Below, piece by piece: positions 27,943-36,300 of a stretch of DNA of 38,176 nt (the stretch's first letter is position 1; each line of letters opens with the position of its first letter). The DNA is from Chrysochromulina tobinii (taxonomy: Eukaryota > Haptophyta > Prymnesiales > Chrysochromulinaceae). The position numbers and the translations under genes were made by a program. The notes below the pieces were generated by a model. It was not told the origin of the DNA. It saw only the letters and a program-made list of their open reading frames with translations, and did not search any database. The stretch lies in assembly GCA_001275005.1 (NCBI GenBank), contig JWZX01003015.1:1-38176 (forward strand), written 5' to 3'.

Positions 27943-29175
27943 TCACACCTTGTTCGCCGCCACACCTAGCCACTTGTGGAGCAGCAGATCGCCAAACGGC
28001 GTCGTTGCGAGTTGCTCGAGGCCAACTCCTTCCGTGGCCCGTATTAACGTGTTGAACGCCTCCGCCGCTCTCGAGCCCAGCTTGCGCCGTCGCCGGCGCG
28101 CATTCCGGAGTGCGCGCTGCTGTGCGCGGCGCGCGGATTCGGCTGGCACGAGCGCGCCGTACTGCGGGTATCGGAAGTAGGTGAAAGAGAAGCGTTCGGT
28201 GGGCGGCGGCGGCAGCAGCACGCGATGCACCGGAGCGACGAAGCTGCCGTTGGAGATCGCCGAGAGATAGTCGCCGAGGATGATGACTATCTCCCCCGGC
28301 TCGGCGGGCACGTCGATCCACTCGGCCGCATCCGGGCGGCGAGCCTGCAGCCCACCCGTCGTGTCCTGCACCACGATCGTGAGTAGGTGCCAGTCTGAGT
28401 GGGGCGAGGAACCGATGCGAGGAACAGCCGGCGCCACGTGCGGCGCAGTGGTGTTCGGAAAGTAGTGGAAGAGGCGCATGAGCGAGATGGGCTCGCCGCC
28501 CGTCGCGAGCGCACCGAGGAAGCCCGCCTCGTGCCCCATTGCAACAGAGAGCGCCCGCAGCAGCTGGTTAGAGAGCGCCTCGCACGCTTGCAGGTGTCGT
28601 AGCATGGTGGGCACCCACGCGGGGCCGAGCGCACGCTCATGCTCGTCGGGCCACGCATTGGGCGAGAGCAACAGCTTCAGCCCGTTCGATTCGGTCGTCG
28701 CATTCGATGACGTCGCGGTCGATTCGTTGCCATCGGGCTCCGCGCCATAGCAAAAGCCTTCTTTGAGCTCCACGTAATCACGAAGGCCACTCTCGCCTGC
28801 GAGCGGAATGTAGCCGCGCTTGAAGCCACCGACGCCGGTGGCACTCTTTGCGCTCCACTTAACCGCCTCGGGAAGCGCGAAGAAGCTGCGAGATGCTTCG
28901 AGTGCCGCTTCCACGTCGACGCTGTCGGCGGCAAGCCGGAACACTCCGAGTGAGGAGGCCGCAATACGGAGCTGCTTGACGTTGACCTCGGAGACGTTGA
29001 CGAGCAGCGGCACGGCGGTTGCGGACGCGGCATCCGATCGTAGAGTGCCCACGAGCAGCCCGATGGCAGCCGACGCGAGGCCGACGACCAGCGCCGCGAG
29101 AGGCGGCGGCAGGCCAACGAAGGGAACCATATGATCTGCCGACGATGAATGACCGCGTGCGCGAGCACTTTTCAT
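27943..29175 (-). CDS. 2-oxoglutarate/Fe(II)-dependent dioxygenase, membrane-anchored
   Basis: 410 residues, one exon. The jelly-roll core of the isopenicillin-N-synthase/plant 2OG oxygenase type has all key residues: Fe(II) ligands H259-x-D261 (SPHSDWHLLTIVVQD) and H317 (VHRVL), with the 2OG-binding R328-x-S330 (RFS). The N-terminal half resembles the DIOX_N region (GVFRL, FFALP, GYIPLAGE). A likely membrane helix near residues 24-46 gives a type II anchor, so the catalytic domain would face a lumen. Four NxS/T sites (N60, N150, N158 and N241) fit that. After the core comes a very basic stretch (NARRRRRKLGSR). The substrate is unknown. Plant relatives act on hormones and specialised metabolites. 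Confidence 0.85.
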   Translation of the reverse strand: MKSARARGHSSSADHMVPFVGLPPPLAALVVGLASAAIGLLVGTLRSDAASATAVPLLVNVSEVNVKQLRIAASSLGVFRLAADSVDVEAALEASRSFFALPEAVKWSAKSATGVGGFKRGYIPLAGESGLRDYVELKEGFCYGAEPDGNESTATSSNATTESNGLKLLLSPNAWPDEHERALGPAWVPTMLRHLQACEALSNQLLRALSVAMGHEAGFLGALATGGEPISLMRLFHYFPNTTAPHVAPAVPRIGSSPHSDWHLLTIVVQDTTGGLQARRPDAAEWIDVPAEPGEIVIILGDYLSAISNGSFVAPVHRVLLPPPPTERFSFTYFRYPQYGALVPAESARRAQQRALRNARRRRRKLGSRAAEAFNTLIRATEGVGLEQLATTPFGDLLLHKWLGVAANKV

Positions 29176-29382
29176 GCACGCACCTTTCGCAGTGTACAGG
29201 AAGGCACTTTTCGGATCCCGTTATCTCGAGCCCCTCAGGGAACTTGGGAGATCGACTCTATTTCGTGGCCGAAGTCGCTTTTCGTGCTTAGATGCTAACG
29301 AGGTGTGCTCAGACGACGGGCCCTTTCACGACGGTGGTGATATCCGAGGGCCAGTTGTGGCCGGCGCTGAGCGGCTGCAAAA

Positions 29383-32300
29383 ATGGGCCAGGAGGTCAGC
29401 AAGCCGCCAGATGGCGCGAGTGGCGTCCCTGAAGCCGCGCTGAACGTGTCAGTGCCCACGGGAGAACCAGCTGCGAACAACCTGAGCCGCTCGCACAGTG
29501 CGCACATGCTTTCACACGCCGTGCCGCCCGCGGTGTGCGATGAACGGCACCGCCGAGCAAACACGTGGCAGCATCGCGGGCAGCAGCGCAGCGTGTACAC
29601 GCGTGCGCCGTGGCCGGCTCGTGGCGGCTCCTCGACGCCAGGCCCCTCGGACACTGAGTCGGAGGCGAGTGTCTCCGAGTCTGGCGGCCTCTCGCGCACG
29701 GGCTCATCGAATCGCGTGAAGCGCTCCATCTCCGAGGCATCTGACTGCTCGGAGCTCGGCGAGGATCCGCCGCGTGGCCCTGGTCAGGGCGACGGCCATC
29801 ATCGCAACTCGGGCACCTGGCCGCGGATGTCCAAGCGCTCAAGCAGCAGCTCGCAGCTGAGCCACGACCGGCTGGATGTGTGGGAACTCACGCGCGCGCT
29901 CGCGCGTGAGAAGTCGGACCTCGCCGACCTGCTCGCACGCATGACCTCCGAGGTTGAGGCGCGCGGCGAGGGCATCCCGGCGCCGCCCGCACTCAACCGA
30001 GGCAGCACGGACCACGGTACCGGTACGGCATGCGACCCGCAGCTGAGGCAGCTCGAGGCCCTCGTGGCCAAAGAACGGCAGCGCGCCGAAGTGGACGACG
30101 GCACGCTGAACTCCATCCTGGGCGCGCTCCAGGACCAATTCAAGCCCGAGGAGCCGCCCTCGGCCGCACCGACCGCCCTGCCGAAGCGGCGAGATTGCGA
30201 TCTGCCGAAGCGCGCACGTGCGCACCGCCACACGCAACCGACGCCGCACCCGCCGCCGCCGGCGGCGCTGTACGGTCCGCCGCACGCGCCGCATCCGCAC
30301 GCGCCGCCGCCGCTGACGCCGCATCCGCACGCGCCGCCGCCGCTGACGCCGCACGCGCCGTCTGCGCACCTCTACCACGCACAGTACCACGCACACCAAC
30401 AAGCTCCCCAGGATGCACCTCACCACGCGAGCTACCACTCGAGCTACCACGCGAGCTACCACGCGCCGCGCCCTCCGTACGAGTACGAAGATGTCGCATA
30501 CCGGTACACCGGCGTACCCGGTGCGCCCGCGATCGGACTACACGCGTCTCTGCCAGTCCGCGAGCGCGCTGGCGGCGACCCGACGTCGCGAATCACGCCG
30601 CCTCCAGCTCCCGGCGCTGTGCTGGGCGCCGTGCTTGGCGCCCACCACGGCGCCTGCTCTCACGCCGTGAGCGCGGGCTCGGCCGCGGCTGGCGCTGTGC
30701 TGGGCACCTCCTCACGTCCGAAAAGGATGCCTCCGGCAGTGCCGCTGCTTCCGGCGGCCGCGCTCGGCCCGCAGGCCTTTGGATGCTCGAGCTCGGACCA
30801 TCTCGGACCATCTCGGACCATCTCGGACCATCTCGGACCATCTCGGACGAGCTCGGATCATCTCGTTTCATCTCGGACGAGCTCGGACCATCTCGTTTCA
30901 TCTCGGACGAGCTCGGACCATCTCGTTTCGTCTCGGGCCTTCTCCGAGCTTCTCGGGGCCTTTGGACGCTCGTGCTCGGACGGGTTCGCCGACCAGCACG
31001 ACGCGTCCATGGGCGACGCCCAGCACGACGCGCTCATGGGCGCGGAGCAGAGCTCGGCTCTTCACCTCTCCGAGCAGCTCTGCATGTACGAAGGGCTCTT
31101 CGATGACGTCGACTTTTGCGGCGAAGTCGTGGCAGCGAGCGCCGGCGTCACCTCTCCCCGACTCACGTCGCTCGCGCTCGAAAAGGCGCAGCTCGGCCTC
31201 TCGCCAGTCCTCGAGGCGTCGCCGGGGGGTTGTCCGGGCGAGGGGCGCGAGTTGCTCCCGCCCGATGTGCTGCGCTTCCTCGAGAGACACAGAGAGCAGA
31301 CGCCGCTGCCGCCCTCCCCCCAGCCCGCCGCCACCCCGCCGTACCAGCGCTACCGACTCCCCGACCCACACGGTGCCCTTCAGCGGCCAACGTACCACAC
31401 GGCGGGCTCAGGAGGCGGTGGCCTTGAGTACCCACCTGGCGCGCCGTGGATGGCTGCCCACGACAGTCGAGTCGATGGCATAGAGATGTATCGCTCCACG
31501 ATGGTCACGGACGCTGGAGCCATCGCGTCCGACCCAGCCGACCCAGCCGACCCCGCCGGAGTCATTTGCGCACCGCGGACGTCGTTGGGCACGCCGATGC
31601 CGCCGGGAGTGCCGCGGAGTGGCTCTCCTGCGTGCTCCACTTGCAGCTCCGGCGCCGGCGCCGGCAGCAGCATGTCGAACTATCCCTCGGCGAGCGGCGC
31701 GATGCACCCCTCTGCGCGGTTGCTGGGTCAGTTGCTCGGTCACCACAGCGGCTCGTCCTGTGAACTGGGAGGCGGCAGCGTCGATGGCGAATGCGCGCTG
31801 GGTGGCGCCAAGCTCAAGAGGGAGAAGACGACGGATAAGGACGGGCCCTATCGCAAGGAGTGGACTATCGTCGAGGATGAGCTCATCGTCGAGAAGGTGC
31901 GCGAAATCGGGCCCAAGTGGCGCCAGATTGCGTCCGCACTGCAAACCGGCCGCTCGGACGATGCGGTGCGCAACCGTTATAACCGGCTCATGGAGCCCGG
32001 GGTCATCAGCAATTGGGCGCGCGAGAACGGCTCGCAATCGACCAAATCGTCCAAGTACAAGTGCTCCAAGTGCGGCCAGTTCAAGAAGAACCACCAGTGC
32101 ACGTACGTCAAGCCTGAGGCCGACGGATTCCCAGAGGAGGCGTGCCAGCTGGGCGAGGGCATCGGCGTGCATCCATGTGCGATCGGCGGCCTCGGCGGCT
32201 TAGGCGGACCTTATGGTGGCCACGGAAGCGGCGCCGGTGGCTGCGAGTGCGGCAGCAGCGGCTCGTCGAGCGCGGGCGCCCTCGTGGGCGCCCTCGCCCT

Positions 32301-32631
32301 CGGCGAGCAGGACAAGAAGGACATGACGCTGCGCGTGGGCTGGACCAAGGCGGAGGACGACATCATCATGAACTCCGTCGCCGAGCTCGGCAATAAATGG
32401 AACCTGATCACTCCGCGTCTCCCCGGCCGCACCGACCATGCCATCCGCAATCGGCATCATCGGCTGCTCACGATGCGTCAGAACCTCTTGCTCGCAGCGA
32501 GCTCGGCGTCGGCAGCGGCCACGGACGACGTCGACGATCTACTGGACTCGAGCGAGGGCCACTCGTCGCCCATCGGCGCCGAGGACGTGCTCGATGCCTT
32601 CATCGATCAGGTCGAGTTGGCGCAGCAGTGA
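29383..32631 (+). CDS. Two-repeat Myb-type DNA-binding protein with zinc-knuckle-like motif
   Basis: 1,082 residues, one exon. Myb/SANT repeat 1 (about 820-868) has KEWTIVEDELIVEKVREIG, KWRQIA and RNRYNRL. Repeat 2 (about 983-1030) has GWTKAEDDIIMNSVAELG, KWNLI, GRTDHAIRNRHHRL. Between them lies YKCSKCGQFKKNHQC (about 890-905), a C-x2-C-x7-H-x-C cluster resembling small zinc-binding motifs in algal regulators. The two repeats are about 115 residues apart, unlike the back-to-back R2R3 of plants. The N-terminal 800 residues are low complexity: His/Pro- and Tyr/His-rich runs, and a DNA decamer repeat. The start MGQEVSK fits an N-myristoylation signal (G2, S6) in a strong AAAATGG context. It is probably a transcription factor or chromatin protein. 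Confidence 0.85.
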   Translation: MGQEVSKPPDGASGVPEAALNVSVPTGEPAANNLSRSHSAHMLSHAVPPAVCDERHRRANTWQHRGQQRSVYTRAPWPARGGSSTPGPSDTESEASVSESGGLSRTGSSNRVKRSISEASDCSELGEDPPRGPGQGDGHHRNSGTWPRMSKRSSSSSQLSHDRLDVWELTRALAREKSDLADLLARMTSEVEARGEGIPAPPALNRGSTDHGTGTACDPQLRQLEALVAKERQRAEVDDGTLNSILGALQDQFKPEEPPSAAPTALPKRRDCDLPKRARAHRHTQPTPHPPPPAALYGPPHAPHPHAPPPLTPHPHAPPPLTPHAPSAHLYHAQYHAHQQAPQDAPHHASYHSSYHASYHAPRPPYEYEDVAYRYTGVPGAPAIGLHASLPVRERAGGDPTSRITPPPAPGAVLGAVLGAHHGACSHAVSAGSAAAGAVLGTSSRPKRMPPAVPLLPAAALGPQAFGCSSSDHLGPSRTISDHLGPSRTSSDHLVSSRTSSDHLVSSRTSSDHLVSSRAFSELLGAFGRSCSDGFADQHDASMGDAQHDALMGAEQSSALHLSEQLCMYEGLFDDVDFCGEVVAASAGVTSPRLTSLALEKAQLGLSPVLEASPGGCPGEGRELLPPDVLRFLERHREQTPLPPSPQPAATPPYQRYRLPDPHGALQRPTYHTAGSGGGGLEYPPGAPWMAAHDSRVDGIEMYRSTMVTDAGAIASDPADPADPAGVICAPRTSLGTPMPPGVPRSGSPACSTCSSGAGAGSSMSNYPSASGAMHPSARLLGQLLGHHSGSSCELGGGSVDGECALGGAKLKREKTTDKDGPYRKEWTIVEDELIVEKVREIGPKWRQIASALQTGRSDDAVRNRYNRLMEPGVISNWARENGSQSTKSSKYKCSKCGQFKKNHQCTYVKPEADGFPEEACQLGEGIGVHPCAIGGLGGLGGPYGGHGSGAGGCECGSSGSSSAGALVGALALGEQDKKDMTLRVGWTKAEDDIIMNSVAELGNKWNLITPRLPGRTDHAIRNRHHRLLTMRQNLLLAASSASAAATDDVDDLLDSSEGHSSPIGAEDVLDAFIDQVELAQQ
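30797..30956 (+). repeat. Decamer TCTCGGACCA minisatellite in the Myb gene
   Basis: About sixteen 10-bp units (TCTCGGACCA and variants GCTCGGACCA, TCTCGTTTCA, TCTCGGACGA), with a 30-bp higher-order unit in the second half. Because 30 bp is ten codons, they encode decapeptides such as SDHLGPSRTI and SDHLVSSRTS. Confidence 0.92.
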
Positions 32632-33319
32632 GCTTGGCGAGCAGCCGCACGCAGGCTGCGCATCATGTTTTCTGGAGTCAGAGTTCCCCAGCGAAGAGCG
32701 TCGCATGTCACTGTCTCACTGAGATACAACCCCTGTTCAGCCTCAGAAAAATTTTAAGAGTCCCGATAAATAGGCAGATGGAGAGCTGCGCTCTGCTCAT
32801 GGCATTCCCATTGATGTTATGAGAGTTCATATGAGTGCACACTAGCTGCACTAAGTTGCACTAAAGCTCACGCTTGTACGGTTCCGGCCGGTGGGGTAAA
32901 GGGGTAGATTTCTCATGCCTCACCGGTGTCTTTTCGACGTACAAGTACCGTTTCGAAAAACACCGGGGGGAGACACGAGACAGCCACTCGAACCTCAAAA
33001 ACCACCTCAACCTCGGTCTCCCGTTGTGCTTGAACTGAACCGTAAGTTTCGTTCATGAAAGGTACTATACTGAACGGTAAGTTAGGTCCGGAGTAATCGA
33101 CTTGTTACGGAGTGTGTGCGCGCGTTGTGTTGAACAGCAAAGCACGGTAAGTCCTTGGGGGTCCGGAGGTTGTGCGCGGTGTGTTTCACAGCAGCAGCAC
33201 GGTAAGTCCGCGGTGCGAGAGGAGCCTTGTGACGAGAGTACACGACACGTCGAACGCCGCGCATCGGACCGACCACCAGAGCTCTCTTCTCCTTCCCCAA
33301 GAGCCGGCCCTTCGAAACA
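32632..33319. repeat. Intergenic region with four GTAAGT-bearing repeats
   Basis: 688 bp upstream of the secreted beta-helix gene; no gene is seen. GTAAGT occurs at 33042, 33077, 33147 and 33202. The last three sit in diverged units of the form GAAC/GCAC-GGTAAGT followed by CCGG or GTCCG. TGAAC and CAGCA stretches recur in front. This could be decayed repeat DNA or a set of alternative 5' splice donors in an untranslated leader. The rest is AT-richer spacer that includes the 3' end of the Myb gene. Confidence 0.6.
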
Positions 33320-36300
33320 ATGCGAGGCAAGGGCCTGTTCCTGTTTGCGATGCTCGTCGCCTTGGGCAATTTGAGGTTCGCGAGCACGCCGCGCTGCCGC
33401 TCGCTCCCTGCCTTCTACAGCATGACCATCGTGGGCGCCGGCGGCCTCTCGACGCGCGTGGGCAACGCGATGATGCGCCTGCGCGAGGGCACGGGCCGCA
33501 AGTTCGGCAACATGATCCTCACCAACATCTCGACGCACCCCGGCATCCGCATCGAAACTTGCACTCAAAGCAGCACCGATACCCCGTCCGCGCTCCCGAC
33601 GATGTCGCTCAACACGTACCTGTTCTTCACGTCGAAGAACATCATCGAGAGCCCCACCGCCGGCTTCAGTATTATGTCGCCAAGAACTGACACGGTGCCT
33701 AGCATCTGCTCGAATGAATGTTTCTACACCTCCAACGCTGCTCGCGACAATGGCGCCCCCGGCTGCGAGTGTGATCTTCATCGCGCCCTCTTCATATTTG
33801 ACGCCTTCTCCACCGCGCCTACGTTTGCGACGCGCGCCTCGTCGGACCAGGTGGAATGCAAGCTCAATGTGTTCGCGGAGCACACTTCCGCCTCGCCGCC
33901 GAGCCCGGAGCTGGATGCGTTGAACCCTTACATGTCGCCGGAGCCGAAGCTCATGGCGACGGAGCCCGACTCGCCCTACATGCCCTACAACCCTGCCGTG
34001 ATGAGGCGTCACCAGGGCAACTTCTCGCTCGCCCACACGGAAAAGCGCTCGTACTGGTACCGCGAGCTTGACAACGGCATGAAGAAGCTCTTTGGCTCCA
34101 ACCTGAGCGCCACCACGAACACGAGCTTCTCCGCCTCAGTCAAGGTACCGACGGGCAGCTACTCGGAGCTGAAGGAGTACCCGGCGATCGCGCAGGACAT
34201 GCTCTTCCCCTCAGATGCCACGTGTCCCAAGGAGGACGAGTGCGAGACCTTCCTCACCTCGGTGGGCGGCGGCTCGAACGCCTTCGTGGACAAGATCCAC
34301 AAGGACTTCTTCTTCGAGATGGTCAGCAGCAATGTTGTGCCGGTGCTCGAGCGGCTTGTGGCCTTCTTCATCGCGCCCACGTTTGTGACGCGCGCCTCCT
34401 CTCTGGACCAGATCAACCGCGAGTTCAACAAGTTTGGGAAGCACCTGACAAACGCCACCGCCTTGTCGAACACCTCTATCTTGTTGAGCCCGGAAATCTT
34501 GGATGTGATGAACCCCGACGTGTCGCCAGAGCCGAACCTTGTGGCGACGAAGCCCAACTCGCAGGGCCCGGTGAGTGAGCGCTTGTGCGAGCACATGCTC
34601 TTCCCCTCAAATGCCAAGTGTCCCAAGGAGGACGAGTACGAGACCTTCCTCACCTCGGTGGGCGGCGGCTCGAACGCCTTCATGGACAAGATCCACAAGG
34701 ACTTCTTCTTCAGGGTGGTCAGTAGCAAAGTTGTGCCGGTGCTCGAGCGGCTTGTGGCCTTCTTCATCGCGCCCACGTTTGTGACGCGCGCCTCCTCTTT
34801 GGACCCGGTCAACCGCGAGCGCAACGTGTTGGCAGAGCCAGTGGCGAACACCCCCGCCTCGCAGAGCCCTGATGCGATGGCGGTGGGTACGAAACTGACT
34901 TGCAATCTCAACGACTTGCCTTCTGCTGGCCGTGAGATACTCCATGCGGCCGCGCCGCTGGCAAGCCGTGACCGCCTCGTGGCGCACATCATCGAGCATA
35001 GTCCACTATGTGGCACCGACGGCTCGCGCCCGAACACGGCATCGGCCCCGTTCCTGTCCACCGCGGTCGGCGGCACTGGCCTCTACCGCAACTCGGCTGG
35101 CGAGTCCACCGTCGATTCGTGCGCCATCTGCTGCTACGCTGCGTGCACTCGCGCCGAGCGTAACTCGATGACGGCCGAATACGGGCTGCGCAAGGGCGGG
35201 GTCTTCACGATAGCACTCGAGGAGCTCTTCATTACGAGCACAATCTGGGACGCGGACGTCAAGTACTCGTTCCCGTACGACCAGACGAACGCGAGCGAGG
35301 ATACTGCGGGGGATCCCATCAAGGCAGCGGCGGACTTGGACGGTGTGCCTTGGGAGTTGGTGGAGTGCTTCGACCTCGCATTCGTATTGCTCAGGCTTGC
35401 GTCGTTTGTTTGGGCGATTTGCGCGTCGCGGAGACGATCCGGTCCAAACGGGCGCTTTGCGAATCAGACGCACCGTAACCAGCGCTTTGCATTGGCCTTG
35501 CTCGTTTTCGTCGTCGTCCCGCGGTCAAGTGCCATGGCGACGACGGCACCACCCAATGGCGATGGGACTGGTGCGCATCGTGCAGAGTCGGCGCTGATGC
35601 CGCCATCGCGGCCGCCTCCGCCCACTCCATGCGCCGATGATGTGAACAGCGGCGCCTTGGACTTAAGCGGCGCCTCCATGCCGTGCTCCTACTTCTTAGC
35701 ACAGCCCTCTGTTTGCGCTTCCTATTCCATTGCACGCACCACTTGCCCGGTCGCGTGCGGGACGTGTCCGCCTCCCCTGCCTGACCCCTCTGGCATGACA
35801 TTCATGGCCAACGCCGAAACCAGTGACCACCCTGTTGCCGGGATGCACGCAGTCCAGCATGCGCCCAGCCATCGTCGTGCGCAGCAGGCCCAGGCCGGCG
35901 TCGTCCCCAGCCTGACCAGCACATCCAGCACCTCTGCAGGCAGCAGCCTCGTGACAGCCCCTTCGTTCCCGCAAACTCCTTTGCCGCCCTCATCCGCGTC
36001 GCGGACCCCACGGTCACGGCCTCCGCCCTTGCCACCCTGGCCGCCCTCGCCTCCCCGACTGATGCCCCCACCCACGCCGTCCCTGTACCCTCTGGACTCT
36101 GGGCCGACGCCACCTCAATCCTCGTCGCCGTACCTGCCCATTCCACAACCGTCGCCGTACCTGCCCATTCCACAACCGTCGCCGTACCTGCCCATTCCAC
36201 AACCGTCGATTCCACCCGTTTGGAGGTCTCCGCAGACACCCCTAATGCCCAACCACCGCCGTGAGCTGCAGACTGCGGTGAGCACCAGCGCGGGCCTGAC

